64,000 nucleotides of DNA, from contig JAEOUA010000012.1 in the NCBI GenBank assembly GCA_016839555.1, positions 124,001 to 188,000 of the forward strand, given 5' to 3'. Source of the stretch: Promethearchaeota archaeon. Lineage in GTDB: Archaea; Asgardarchaeota; Lokiarchaeia; Sigyniarchaeales; SOKP01. Both the position numbers and the translations under genes were made by a program. A model generated the notes under the pieces. That model was given only the letters and a program-made list of their open reading frames with translations. It was not told the origin of the DNA and did no database searches. Below are positions 1-10,261 of the stretch, piece by piece. The first letter of the stretch is position 1. Each line of letters starts with the position of its first letter.

Positions 1-1
1 T

Positions 2-1357
2 GCTCAAGATTTAACTTTTTCTTTAAAATATGAGGATTTATTTACAAATGAAGCATGTAAAGAAGAGTTTTTTCAAGAACTACATTTTCATGACCCCCCG
101 TTAATTACTATTGTTAGAAATAATGAATTAAACATTCATTCTATTTTTTCTTATTGTTCCAGTTGTATCTCCCTTCTACATGCGAAAGAACTATTAGAAA
201 CCCAGCATATAAGTCTTTTTCAAACATTCTTAAAGAAATTACAATTCAAAGCAGAACATGATAATTTATCTGCTAAAAGAATCATTAATTCAGACCATTT
301 TAAATTAATTAATTCCCTTATTGAGAAAGAAAATATGCTGGAATTAGATCATCCGAAAATTAATAAACTTCTTAATATAATTAGAGAAGAAATAAAAGAA
401 TTTCGGAATAATAAAATTCTTGTTTTTACCCAATATCGAGAAATGGCAGATATTTTAAAAAAAGTAATTAACGAAGAATTTGAGAAAAAACTTATTGCTG
501 AAAAATTCATAGGTCAATCGACGACAATTAATGAACAAGGCTTTTCTCAGAATCAGCAGATTGAAATTCTGAAAGATTTTAGAGAAGATAAAATCAATAT
601 CTTAGCAGCAACAAGCGTCGCAGAAGAGGGATTAGATATTCCAAATGTAGATGCCATTATTTTTTATGAACCAGTAGCCTCTGAAATTAGGCATATTCAG
701 AGAAGAGGAAGAACAGGACGGCAATCTCCAGGACGATGCTATATTCTAATAGCCAAAAATAGTTTGGATGTCCCTTTTTTTAAGGTTGCAAACAAAAAAG
801 AGGATGCCATGAACGCTACTTTAATAGATTCTTCCCAATTAGATTTGGCTAATAATATAAATCGACAAGATATATGTTTCCCACTTAAAAAGGGAGCAAA
901 AAAAGAATTTGAAATTATTAAAAATTATAGATCAAGAAGAAAAAAGGAAAAAGAATTATTAGCGAATCGCTCTATAGAAAAAATTATCGATAATATTGAT
1001 AAATTTTCCGAAAGTAAGAAATATAATAATTATAAGAACCATGGAATCACTTTTATTACTGATCTCATGCCATTAAATAAAAATAAATTAAAAACTAAGA
1101 TTATGAAAATGAAAAAGAATAATTCTCAAGAGAATAAGCCAAAAAAACAATATCTAAATCATAATGTAAAAACAATCATTAAATTGGTAGATACTTATAG
1201 TAAAAATGGAAAAATATCTTTTAATAAATTAAAGGAACTTGCCGAATTTGAGGATATTGTAGACAAGAAATTTTATATACATTTTAATCGAGCATGCTAT
1301 TTACATTATATTAAAAAAGAGGGAGAATTTGTGTATTTTTTAAAGTATTATGAATGA
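2..1357 (+). CDS. hef: Hef/FANCM-type DNA helicase, 3' part (5' end outside window)
   Basis: The frame is open from base 2, so about 451 residues of a larger protein are visible. The sequence matches the second RecA-like domain of archaeal Hef (Mph1/FANCM family), an ATP-dependent helicase acting on forked and branched DNA at stalled replication forks. Visible landmarks are the linker HPKINKLLNIIREE, motif IV (ILVFTQYREMADIL), motif V (AATSVAEEGLDIP) and motif VI (HIQRRGRTGR). After about residue 300 the chain is lysine-rich and ends in a short helical domain. No ERCC4-type nuclease (ERKxxxD) or tandem HhH domain follows, so this is a helicase-only version, unlike Pyrococcus Hef. It converges on the next gene with a 48-base gap. 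The family call is firm; the DEAD-box half is not visible. Confidence 0.9.
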   Translation, partial: AQDLTFSLKYEDLFTNEACKEEFFQELHFHDPPLITIVRNNELNIHSIFSYCSSCISLLHAKELLETQHISLFQTFLKKLQFKAEHDNLSAKRIINSDHFKLINSLIEKENMLELDHPKINKLLNIIREEIKEFRNNKILVFTQYREMADILKKVINEEFEKKLIAEKFIGQSTTINEQGFSQNQQIEILKDFREDKINILAATSVAEEGLDIPNVDAIIFYEPVASEIRHIQRRGRTGRQSPGRCYILIAKNSLDVPFFKVANKKEDAMNATLIDSSQLDLANNINRQDICFPLKKGAKKEFEIIKNYRSRRKKEKELLANRSIEKIIDNIDKFSESKKYNNYKNHGITFITDLMPLNKNKLKTKIMKMKKNNSQENKPKKQYLNHNVKTIIKLVDTYSKNGKISFNKLKELAEFEDIVDKKFYIHFNRACYLHYIKKEGEFVYFLKYYE

Positions 1358-1405
1358 TTTTTGTGAAAATATAGGAAAAAAGATAATTAATTTATAAAAA
1401 ACCTC

Positions 1406-4400
1406 TTATACTTCGTCTTTTTTCCTCCAAATAAGCAAATATATTATTCCCGTGATGATTAACCCAGGTATTATTAAACTCCATGGATTCCAATTGGTAA
1501 CGCGTAATAAATAGAAGGACAAAGTTAAGAAGCTTGCAAAAAATGCGATAATGGGATAATAATGTTTAGTAATATTTTTCAATCGATTTAGGAAACGATA
1601 GACCTTATAGTTCATAGATTTGATTACTTTTAGCTCATCCTCATCAAGCTTATCTAAGATTTCTGGGCTTTCATAATATATATTAAGTCTGGGATCATAT
1701 TTGCCTGGCAATTCTCCTGAACTTATTAAGGTAAGAAGATGATCTTGAATATTCTGTTTTTTAATCTTCAATTCCTTTTTAATGAACCCAATAGTAAGAA
1801 ATTCATTTGCCACCGCTTTAATTGCCATTTGAATGAAGCTTTTTAAAATCTCACTTTCCAGAGATTTTGATTTTTCACATAACACTACTTTGAATTCATT
1901 AATATATTTAGAGAAATCGATTAAAATATGCTTGTTTTTAGTTTCAAAATCTTTGGCTTGTTTATTGAATTCTCTTATTATTTTTCTTAACTGGGCATTA
2001 ATTTCATTAATTGTATCTTCAATATTTTCTACTCGTTTATCAAGTCTTAAATTAGCTCTTTTAAATTCATTAGTATCGATATAATCTTCAATCCTTGTTT
2101 GAAGTTTTCCTAATAAATGATTTAATTGTATTTTACTGGTATTAATATAATTAACTAAACTAGTGCGAAAGAGTTCATTTTTTTTTATTAAAAGGTTATG
2201 ATTAAGATTCTTCAATTCCTCATTAAATTTTATCATGAATTCCTCTTTTTTCCTAATAAAATGTTCGCGGATCTCAGGGCTTAATTTTTTTGTATTTTCA
2301 TCTTTTTCTAAGCTTTCATCCAACCTATCCAATATTTCTTCTTCAGTATTTTTAATCATGGAGTTATAATCTTCTTTTTTTTGTTCAAATTTCTCTTTAA
2401 TTAAGTTATAGGAGTCTGACTCTTCAATATTTTTATTCATGTTATTTACAAATGAGCTAAAATTTTCTTTTAATTGGGTAAATTTTTTATCTATAAAGCT
2501 CTGAAGATTCTTAAAAATTGTTAGATTATTTTCTATACTCTTAACTGCTAGGTCAGAATCTTTTACAATGTTTTGAAAGTAATTTTGTGATGCTTTAAAC
2601 TCTTTATTACTCTCAATATCAATGTCTAATTCTTTAACTTTATTTCTAAATCGTTCTCGCATAGCTTTATCGAAATCTTCTAAATCCTTAATTCTTTCTG
2701 CGAGTTCATTTAAATTTATCTTAAGGGTTCGATTTTTAATACATGAATCATAAAGAGCTAATGTTTTTCCTATTGTCTGATTATTGTATTGGATTATTTT
2801 ATTATTAATAAAATTCCGAAGTTCTTTATTTTTATAATAATGGTCTGTATAGAGCAAGAGAATTTTATCATCTTCAAGGAGTTTTCCATTAATTTTTGAG
2901 ATATCAATCAATTGCTTTATTCGCGGGACTGTGTCTTTCAGTTTCATCTCTATATATTTAGCTACATCCTTTATATCTAAATAAGAAGAATCACTTTTTT
3001 TGGCCAATAGCAGTACTTTATCATGAATAAAATCATTAATATATTCCTTCTTTAAATTTTTGATTTCATTTTCTATATATTCCTTAAATCTTTCCCATTG
3101 CATAATCGTTAGGTTTGATTTCTCATCAAAATTCTCTATTAAGCTCCTATTTTCTTTCAATTTCTCGTTATAAGAATTGTCATATTCATTATAATAAGTT
3201 AAAATCGCATTAAATCCATCAGAAATCTCTTTCACATTTAAATCAGATAAGTCTTTCTGATCTAACTCCTTTTTATAATCAATTAATTTGTTTCTACAAT
3301 CATTTATTTTTTCTGAAATAAAGGTATCAAATTGTTCAATTATAATCCTATTTCTCTCTTCTATTACCTTATGTTTAACATCTTGTATACCTTCGGCAAC
3401 TTTTTCGATAAGTTGTTCTTCTGATTCTTCTAATTTTTCTTGAAGATATCGAAAAAGAATATAAAGTTTTTGACGTGATCGACTCTCCTCTCTTACCTCT
3501 TTTTGTAATTCTAGAAGTTGTTCCAATTTATTGTCTATAAGCACATCTGACTCTTTTTTAATAAGTTCAAATGCTTCTTGAAATTGATTATTTCTTACTT
3601 TTTTCTTAGATTTATTTAATATAACTGATAGTTCATTATTTAATTCATTATCAATATTATTTAAAGTAGTCTCAATTTCCTTGAAAAAGTTTAATCCCTT
3701 AGAGTAATAATTAAAAACTTGGTTTAATTCATTTTTAATGCTAACCCAATATGATATTATTTCTTTATGCTTCTGATTAAGTTTTTTGTTCTTAGATGTT
3801 ATTTTTTGAGAAATAGCATAAATTTTTTCGTCAAATTTTTCCACTTCATTAATAATTTTGTTGTATTCTTCAAAAATTAAATTTAATTTCTCATCACTAA
3901 ATTCTTCTTCAAGTGTATCGCTAATAAAACTTCTGAATCCATCAATTCTTTTATTAAAATGATGCTCTAAATTTCTTAGTCTATTCTCCAGCTCATCTAA
4001 AATAATTTTATATTTTTGCAGTTCCTCTTTATTTGAGATTTTTTCTTTTAATTGTATATCAATTTCATTTAACTTTTTACTTAAAATGGAATATAGTTTA
4101 TGCCATTGCTTTATTTCATGAAATAAGGTGGCTTTAATACTAATATAATATAAATCTTCATTAAAAGAATTTTCAATATTTTCATTTAGAAAATCTGCTT
4201 CCATAAGTGCATTTCTTATGATATATTTTAACCTTTCTTTTGCTATTTCTATTTCATCAATAAGCAAATAACTTTCTATTTCTTCCTCTATCTGTGAAGC
4301 AATATTTTTTAATTTTAAAGTCATATTATAAATATCGTTTTTAATTTCATTTAGCACTTTTTTTTCTTCAAAAATTCTCTCAGAGTTAATTTTTATATCT

Positions 4401-5821
4401 GAAATAATTACTTTTTCTAAAAAAAAATCCAAATAAAAATAATATTTGGTTAAGATGAAGAATTTCCTTTTTTCTTTTATTTCTCCACTAATAAAGTGAT
4501 TATTAATCATACTAGTAATAATCGGACGAAAATCTCTGATTTTAACTTGATCCCTTGGATATTTTGAATTAAACTTATCCATAATATCTGTTAAGGATAC
4601 TATACTTTTTTCAGATAAACGCTCATAAAACTCCGAAGCTAAAATCTTTTCACGAGGCGTAAGATTGCGAAGATAGTTCTTAAATTCAATTTGATTATTT
4701 AAAATTTTTAAGTTAAAAGTATAATTTAAATTAATATAGGATATAATCTCATCAAGCACTTCATCTAATCCAAATAAACTATTAAGTTGATTTACATCTA
4801 TATACTCATTTTCTTCAATTTCCTTAAATATAACCCGCTCTATCTCCTCTATAAATTTTTTCCAGATTATGGAAAGAAGAATTATTAATTTTGAGAATTT
4901 GATTAACCCTATGGCATCCCATAGAGCTTTGGAAATTAAAATCCTATTTAAATTAATATTAATATAAGAATAGATTCCAGAAGGATTATAATCTAATAAC
5001 CAGGCGTAGTTTTCTAAAATATATGAAATCCAAAATGTTGTGTTAATTTTTCCTTTCTCTTTTTTAAAACTAAATCCACCATCATCCTTATGAAATTGGT
5101 GCAAATATTGGATAGAGTCTTCTTCCACCTTGTATTCCAAATCTAAATATTTAAGACAAAGTAATTTAAAAACAATGGAAGGTTCTGTTTTTAACCTATT
5201 TATATATAAGGAGAATTTTGATTTATAGGTTCTTACATCAATACCTAATATGGTAAATAGTTCCAAAACATAATAGAGGGTCCTTGCAGGAGATGCTTTT
5301 TTACATATTTCACAATTGTGCTCAAGACAATGAACAAATCTCTCATTTTTATCATGATTTTGAATAAATTCTTTTATTTGAGTTAAAATAACTTCTTCTC
5401 CTTTAGAATTTAAATAAATCTCTAAATATCCCATTAAATGAAGGGATATCATGGCAAAATATGTTGACCATAGATCAGCTTTTTTTTGTGGAGAATATGG
5501 TGATAATCGAAATCCTAATGAGCTTCCTTCAATTTTTTCACATTGTAAAATAAAATCATAAATCTGTTCCTTTATATTTTTTTGTAGATCTTTTTTCAAA
5601 TATTTTTTAAGTAGTAAAAACCAAAAAATGTGTTCCAAATTAAGGGAACTATTAAAAAGATTTTTCGTGAAATAAATGAAAAATTCACTTATATTTTCAT
5701 ATCTACTAAAAAAAAAGGATCCGATTGCTTTTCTCTTTATCAGAACAAACGATTCAAAGGGCTCCTTCTTAAATACTGTTATATAGGGGTACGCAGTTTT
5801 ATTTAATTGAGCAATCGTCAA
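1406..5821 (-). CDS. Giant tail-anchored coiled-coil protein with N-terminal alpha/alpha-toroid-like repeats
   Basis: This 1471-residue protein is not recognised as a named family. Residues about 90-300 contain prenyltransferase/squalene-cyclase-like helical repeats (DDGGFSF, ADLWSTYFAMISL, SPARTLYYVLELF), with a His/Cys cluster near residue 165 (CLEHNCEICKK). Residues about 330-470 look like winged-helix segments. Residues about 480-1330 are long charged coiled coil, and a second winged-helix or PCI-like segment follows (GFIKKELKIKKQNIQDHLL). Two hydrophobic helices close to the C-terminus would anchor the protein in the membrane with the rest in the cytoplasm. It is a single gene converging on hef. 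The layout suggests a membrane-tethered scaffold; no enzymatic function is proposed. The toroid assignment is by motif pattern only. Confidence 0.75.
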   Translation of the reverse strand: MTIAQLNKTAYPYITVFKKEPFESFVLIKRKAIGSFFFSRYENISEFFIYFTKNLFNSSLNLEHIFWFLLLKKYLKKDLQKNIKEQIYDFILQCEKIEGSSLGFRLSPYSPQKKADLWSTYFAMISLHLMGYLEIYLNSKGEEVILTQIKEFIQNHDKNERFVHCLEHNCEICKKASPARTLYYVLELFTILGIDVRTYKSKFSLYINRLKTEPSIVFKLLCLKYLDLEYKVEEDSIQYLHQFHKDDGGFSFKKEKGKINTTFWISYILENYAWLLDYNPSGIYSYININLNRILISKALWDAIGLIKFSKLIILLSIIWKKFIEEIERVIFKEIEENEYIDVNQLNSLFGLDEVLDEIISYINLNYTFNLKILNNQIEFKNYLRNLTPREKILASEFYERLSEKSIVSLTDIMDKFNSKYPRDQVKIRDFRPIITSMINNHFISGEIKEKRKFFILTKYYFYLDFFLEKVIISDIKINSERIFEEKKVLNEIKNDIYNMTLKLKNIASQIEEEIESYLLIDEIEIAKERLKYIIRNALMEADFLNENIENSFNEDLYYISIKATLFHEIKQWHKLYSILSKKLNEIDIQLKEKISNKEELQKYKIILDELENRLRNLEHHFNKRIDGFRSFISDTLEEEFSDEKLNLIFEEYNKIINEVEKFDEKIYAISQKITSKNKKLNQKHKEIISYWVSIKNELNQVFNYYSKGLNFFKEIETTLNNIDNELNNELSVILNKSKKKVRNNQFQEAFELIKKESDVLIDNKLEQLLELQKEVREESRSRQKLYILFRYLQEKLEESEEQLIEKVAEGIQDVKHKVIEERNRIIIEQFDTFISEKINDCRNKLIDYKKELDQKDLSDLNVKEISDGFNAILTYYNEYDNSYNEKLKENRSLIENFDEKSNLTIMQWERFKEYIENEIKNLKKEYINDFIHDKVLLLAKKSDSSYLDIKDVAKYIEMKLKDTVPRIKQLIDISKINGKLLEDDKILLLYTDHYYKNKELRNFINNKIIQYNNQTIGKTLALYDSCIKNRTLKINLNELAERIKDLEDFDKAMRERFRNKVKELDIDIESNKEFKASQNYFQNIVKDSDLAVKSIENNLTIFKNLQSFIDKKFTQLKENFSSFVNNMNKNIEESDSYNLIKEKFEQKKEDYNSMIKNTEEEILDRLDESLEKDENTKKLSPEIREHFIRKKEEFMIKFNEELKNLNHNLLIKKNELFRTSLVNYINTSKIQLNHLLGKLQTRIEDYIDTNEFKRANLRLDKRVENIEDTINEINAQLRKIIREFNKQAKDFETKNKHILIDFSKYINEFKVVLCEKSKSLESEILKSFIQMAIKAVANEFLTIGFIKKELKIKKQNIQDHLLTLISSGELPGKYDPRLNIYYESPEILDKLDEDELKVIKSMNYKVYRFLNRLKNITKHYYPIIAFFASFLTLSFYLLRVTNWNPWSLIIPGLIITGIIYLLIWRKKDEV

Positions 5822-5978
5822 GAACTATTTTTCACCGATTTTTTTTGATAATAATAATAATTTAACTATATATTTTTCACTATTAAGATAAAAAACTCCT
5901 ATTTTAAACAAATAAAAAATTTTAAAATCTAAACTAAAAAAATAAAAAAAATAAAAATAAAAAGAAATTTTGAAGTTT

Positions 5979-6689
5979 TTATGGTTTTAATCCTAAATAT
6001 AAAAAGACTGCGGAAACGATAATAAACATTCGAACAATAGATAAGAATGCTCCTGGTGGTATTAATGTATCAAAGATAGCTGCTACTGGAAAAATAAGAA
6101 ATGCTAATCCTAAATAGATAAATTTTTTCTTTACTATTCCTGTAGATTCTCTTGCCTTTAGAAATGCCCCTAGACCATTAAATATTATAATTGTGAATAT
6201 TATAATCGCCAATGCATAAAATGTGAAAAACGCGAAATTTAAAGAAGTATCAATAATATTTTCTCCTGTTGGATATGGATCTGGATATATATATGAATCG
6301 TATGGAAATATCAGTAAGCCTATTTCAAATACTATGCCAACAACTAAAATAAATCCTAAGATATATTTCTTTTTATTAGGAGCAATTAATTCGGCTCCTA
6401 TATTCAAAGCTATGAAAATAGCAGGAGCAACCCAAATATAACTTGCATAGACATATATAAATTTTATATCTTCAGGAATATTTGTCCCCGTAAATAAAAT
6501 CTTGGTAAAATCTAAAGCAGGACCAGACCAAAGCAAACCAATCATTATTATCATTACACCAGCATATTTCAGTAATTTAGCATTTAATTTATAAGCTCGG
6601 TATACTATATAAATTCCAATAACTAGATCAATTATAAGTACCCCTAGTGCTGAAAGACCGTTTAAGTACCCATTTAAACTAAGAGCCAT
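5979..6689 (-). CDS. Seven-helix integral membrane protein, unknown function
   Basis: The 236 residues contain seven hydrophobic helices, at about residues 10-33, 42-61, 76-100, 108-127, 148-172, 186-207 and 212-234, joined by short loops and ending almost directly after helix 7. There is no signal peptide or soluble domain. No retinal-binding lysine stands out in the last helix, so it is not an obvious rhodopsin. The layout resembles 7TM sensor modules of signalling proteins, but no kinase or other output domain is attached and none lies next door. It is a single-gene unit, with 157 bases between it and the giant coiled-coil gene downstream. The start ATG is the first in the frame. Confidence 0.7.
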   Translation of the reverse strand: MALSLNGYLNGLSALGVLIIDLVIGIYIVYRAYKLNAKLLKYAGVMIIMIGLLWSGPALDFTKILFTGTNIPEDIKFIYVYASYIWVAPAIFIALNIGAELIAPNKKKYILGFILVVGIVFEIGLLIFPYDSYIYPDPYPTGENIIDTSLNFAFFTFYALAIIIFTIIIFNGLGAFLKARESTGIVKKKFIYLGLAFLIFPVAAIFDTLIPPGAFLSIVRMFIIVSAVFLYLGLKP

Positions 6690-6976
6690 TTAATTATTTC
6701 ACCATTTATATTAAATTTTTTAGATTTCAAAAAATAACTAATATAAAAATATGTTTTTAGTCTTTATAAAATATCCTTTATTTGAAAAAAATTCAAAACT
6801 AATTGTTTAAGATTGGTAAAATTAATATAATAAATTTTGCTAATTAATTGAATACCACCTTCTATTCAAGATATTAGATTTTTCAAGAGATAAATTCTTT
6901 AAGTTTTAAATTTTTTTATAATAAAAAGTGAGCTATTAATAATTTTTTGAAAATATTTTTGAATCAGTGAATTGAG

Positions 6977-8161
6977 ATGGTTTCAAGGAGATTAAAAGAT
7001 CTGCAGTATGCGATTAGGGATATAGGAGTTATCGCTGAAGAAGTCGAAAAAGCTGGAAAGCAAATTTATCATTTAAATATTGGAGATCCTGTGATATATG
7101 ATTTTAAAACACCAAATTATATTTCCCAAGCATTAGCTGATGCGACGTTTGCGGGGCAAAACTTTTATGTTAATTCTCTGGGTGTTCCAGAGTTAAGAGA
7201 AGAAGTATGTAGATATGAAAAAAATAAAAATTCTATTAATATCACACCCGATGATATCTTGATTACGAGCGGTGTTACAGAAGGAATTTTCTTCTTATTA
7301 GCAGGTTTATTGGAAAATAATGAAGAGATATTGGTACCAGGACCAACATATCCCGTATATCTCAATTATGCTCAATTTTTCGATGGAATCCCAGTAGAAT
7401 ATGAATTAAATGAAAAAAATGAATGGGAACCGAATATTGATGATATAAGAAAAAAGATTTCACCGAAAACAAAAGCCATTTTAATAAGCTCTCCGAATAA
7501 TCCAACTGGTACTTTATTTAGCAACAAAAAAATAAAACAAATAATTGATTTGGCAGGAGAATTTGATATTCCCATCCTTTCGGATGAAATTTATGATCAA
7601 ATTGTTTTTGAAAAACAATACACTTGTCCCGCTACACTCAGTAAAGATGTTCCCATTATAGGTTTAAATGGTTTCTCTAAAGCTCATTTGGCTACAGGTT
7701 GGAGGATGGGATACCTTTACTATTATGATCCGCAAAATAGACTCACAGAATTAAAAAAAGGAATCGAAAATATGGCTCGGGCAAGATTATGTGCCAATTC
7801 AATCGCTCAATATGCTGCAATTGAAGCATTAAAAAACCCGGGACCCCATACAGAGGAAATGGTAAAAAAATTACGAAAAAGAAGAGATTATTCCTATAAA
7901 AGATTACGTCAAATTGAGGGGCTTAATTGCATTAATGCAGATGGAGCTTTTTATCTATTTCCCAAAATAGATATTACTAGCTTTAAAAAATGGAAAAATG
8001 ACAAAGAATTTGTTATCGATTTGCTTAGAAATACTGGAGTTTGTGCCGTCTATGGATCAGGTTTTGGAACATACGGAAAAAACCACTTAAGATTAACATT
8101 TTTGCCAGATTTACATCTCCTTGAAAAAGTATATAATTTAATTGAAGATTTCTTAAAATAA
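6977..8161 (+). CDS. alaA: Alanine/aspartate-type aminotransferase (class I/II, PLP-dependent)
   Basis: This 394-residue fold-type I aminotransferase aligns along its whole length with Pyrococcus furiosus alanine aminotransferase as I remember it: LNIGDPV near the N-terminus, ITPDDILITSGVTEGI, the substrate/PLP motif SSPNNPTG, the PLP phosphate-binding region SDEIYDQIVFE, and the Schiff-base lysine in NGFSKAHLATGWRMGY. The C-terminal GAFYLFPKIDI and GSGFGTYGKNHLRLTFLP segments are also typical. The reaction would be the reversible transfer of an amino group between alanine (or a related amino acid) and 2-oxoglutarate in the cytosol. It is monocistronic. Substrate preference (alanine, aspartate or valine) is inferred only. 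Confidence 0.88.
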   Translation: MVSRRLKDLQYAIRDIGVIAEEVEKAGKQIYHLNIGDPVIYDFKTPNYISQALADATFAGQNFYVNSLGVPELREEVCRYEKNKNSINITPDDILITSGVTEGIFFLLAGLLENNEEILVPGPTYPVYLNYAQFFDGIPVEYELNEKNEWEPNIDDIRKKISPKTKAILISSPNNPTGTLFSNKKIKQIIDLAGEFDIPILSDEIYDQIVFEKQYTCPATLSKDVPIIGLNGFSKAHLATGWRMGYLYYYDPQNRLTELKKGIENMARARLCANSIAQYAAIEALKNPGPHTEEMVKKLRKRRDYSYKRLRQIEGLNCINADGAFYLFPKIDITSFKKWKNDKEFVIDLLRNTGVCAVYGSGFGTYGKNHLRLTFLPDLHLLEKVYNLIEDFLK

Positions 8162-8229
8162 TTAAGTTTAATTATAAAAATTAGCAGAAATCATAAAAAA
8201 ATAGTATTTTACCATAAATTCCTTTTTTT

Positions 8230-9849
8230 CTACTTCTCAGTTTGTTTATAAGACTGTATCTTATTTAGTCCTTTCAATAATGCAAGCACACTACTCATTA
8301 CAATATCTTCATGTGTGGCGCTGGTCGTTACTATATAATGAGTATCTAAATCCATTAATTCTATCATTACATTTCCAAGAGCATCACTTCCACCGGTAAT
8401 AGCGTCGATATTATATTCAAGCAATTTTACTCTACTCATTGGTTCAAAACATTTAACTATGGCTTTTACAGAAGCATCTACAGGTCCAACACCGGTTGAT
8501 GATGCTAATTTTTCAATAAATTCTCCATTGTTTTTGATTTTAAGACGAACAGTGGAAGTAGGAGTTATAGAACCTGTTAATACTGTCAATTCATCGAGAA
8601 TAACATATTGTTCTTCTTCTGGAAGCTCTCCCATAACATCTTTCACGATTGCGAGAAAATCTTCTTCGGCAACTTCGTGCCCCTTATCTCCGTATCTTTT
8701 GACATTTGTAAATATCTTCTGAAATTGTTCATCTGAAGGATGAATCCCTAAGTCTTCTAATTTGGCTTTAAGCGCATGACCTCCTGTATGTTTTCCCAGC
8801 TTAATAGATTGTTTTACAATTTCTTCTACATTGTCTGTTCTTTTAATGCCGATTAATTCAGGAGTGATAGGCTCATATGCTCTCGCATTTTTGATCATTG
8901 CATGGGCATGAATTCCTGATTCGTGAGCAAAGGCATTCTGTCCTATTAAAGGTTGGAGACGACCAATTTTAATCTTGCCCCCGCAATAGCTTTCTATGAG
9001 TTTTGCGGTAGGAAATATTAATCTTGTATTTATATTCATTGGTACTTGATAAAGAGCATATAGAGACATCGCAGTTTCTTCAAAAGAAGCATTGCCAGCC
9101 CGCTCACCAAGCCCCATAATGGTTGTTTGAGCCTCTGACGCTCCATTTTCAAAACCTGCGATGGTGTTTGCTACAGCTAATCCAAAATCATTATGACAAT
9201 GAACTGCAATTCTAATATTTTTTGGTAAAGCTTCATAGTTTTGTCTAACAATAAATCCAAAGGCATTTGGGGAGATAGTGCCCACAGTATCAGGAATATT
9301 GACACGCGTGGCCCCATGCTCAATAGCTGTCTTATTCGCTTTTATTAAAAAATCAAGATCAGATCTCGTAGCATCTTCAGCTGAAAATAAAACTTTTTCA
9401 TAATGATCCTTCGCATAAGATACATGTTCAGCGATGCTCTCTATAACCTCTTGAGGGGTCATTTCTAGTTTTTCTCTCATATGTAATTCTGATGTGGCGA
9501 TAAAGACATGGATACTATCCATATCTGCCTCGATAACTTTATCTATATCCAATTTTTTCATCCGTGCTAATCCAATGATCTCGGAATTTAGTCCTAATTT
9601 TGAAATATCTCTACAAGCAGCAAAATCTCCCTCTGAGATTACGGGAAATCCTGCTTCAATAACATCAATTCCAAGCTCATTTAATGAGCTTGCTATTGAT
9701 AACTTCTCTTCGTGTGTGAACGATATGCCTGGAGTCTGCTCACCATCACGAAGAGTTGTATCAAAAAAATAAGCCTTATCAGGAAGCAATAGATTCTTCC
9801 TTAGCTTTTCCATCATAGTCGAAACATAAATTTCCTTCTTTTCCATCAT
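8230..9849 (-). CDS. leuA: 2-isopropylmalate synthase / (R)-citramalate synthase family
   Basis: This 539-residue DRE-TIM metallolyase contains the signature DTTLRDGEQTPG, the metal-binding HCHNDFGLAVAN, GLGERAGNASFEE, and HESGIHAHAMIKN in the linker. The C-terminal 150 residues form the LeuA allosteric domain (VGPVDASVKAIVKCF, then GNVMIELMD). It condenses acetyl-CoA with a 2-oxoacid: 2-oxoisovalerate for leucine, or pyruvate for the citramalate route to isoleucine. Sequence inspection alone does not separate LeuA from CimA. ATG occurs at residues 1, 2, 12 and 13; the first is taken, but a start at residue 12 is possible. It stands alone, converging on alaA with a 68-base gap. Confidence 0.88.
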   Translation of the reverse strand: MMEKKEIYVSTMMEKLRKNLLLPDKAYFFDTTLRDGEQTPGISFTHEEKLSIASSLNELGIDVIEAGFPVISEGDFAACRDISKLGLNSEIIGLARMKKLDIDKVIEADMDSIHVFIATSELHMREKLEMTPQEVIESIAEHVSYAKDHYEKVLFSAEDATRSDLDFLIKANKTAIEHGATRVNIPDTVGTISPNAFGFIVRQNYEALPKNIRIAVHCHNDFGLAVANTIAGFENGASEAQTTIMGLGERAGNASFEETAMSLYALYQVPMNINTRLIFPTAKLIESYCGGKIKIGRLQPLIGQNAFAHESGIHAHAMIKNARAYEPITPELIGIKRTDNVEEIVKQSIKLGKHTGGHALKAKLEDLGIHPSDEQFQKIFTNVKRYGDKGHEVAEEDFLAIVKDVMGELPEEEQYVILDELTVLTGSITPTSTVRLKIKNNGEFIEKLASSTGVGPVDASVKAIVKCFEPMSRVKLLEYNIDAITGGSDALGNVMIELMDLDTHYIVTTSATHEDIVMSSVLALLKGLNKIQSYKQTEK

Positions 9850-10261
9850 TTTATTTTCCTATTCTAATTTAATTTAATTTAAAAATCAAATGCCTTCTTA
9901 ATCGTATAAGATTTTTAGCCTCTAAATCTTATTACCAATTAAAAGGCTCTTTATAATAATAAGAGTAGATTTAATATACTCAAAGATAAACTAAGGGATA
10001 AAATCTGTTTTAAATTTAGTTTTCTAAAAAGTATCGTGGTTTTCAATTGAAGCATTTTTATTCCTTAGTAATATAATTGATATAAAAAATTAATTTTAGA
10101 ATTAAAAATTTATGATTCTTTTTTTCCTATTAAATCGAGCCTTCAGAATAAGTCATATGATTAATAAAAATTGGCTATTTGTTTCGTGTATGATAAAGTA
10201 TTAATATTAGATCATTATTAGTATAAATCAAACCAAAAAATTTAATAAAATTGTGATTATT
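9850..10261. other. Divergent intergenic region (leuA / START-like gene)
   Basis: This 412-base AT-rich stretch between divergent genes must hold both promoters. On the leuA side, AAGATTT (9908-9914) and AAATCTT (9924-9930) can form a 7-bp stem. Overlapping this, AGCCT (9917-9921) could instead pair with AGGCT (9943-9947), so two mutually exclusive hairpins are possible in a leuA leader. There is no recognised riboswitch and no convincing ORF. Confidence 0.4.

Noticed and set aside
9901..9950. Two alternative hairpins in the leuA leader region
   Set aside because: Stems of 5-7 bp with A/T pairs arise easily in this DNA; no leader peptide or T-box-like sequence is visible, so attenuation is not claimed.
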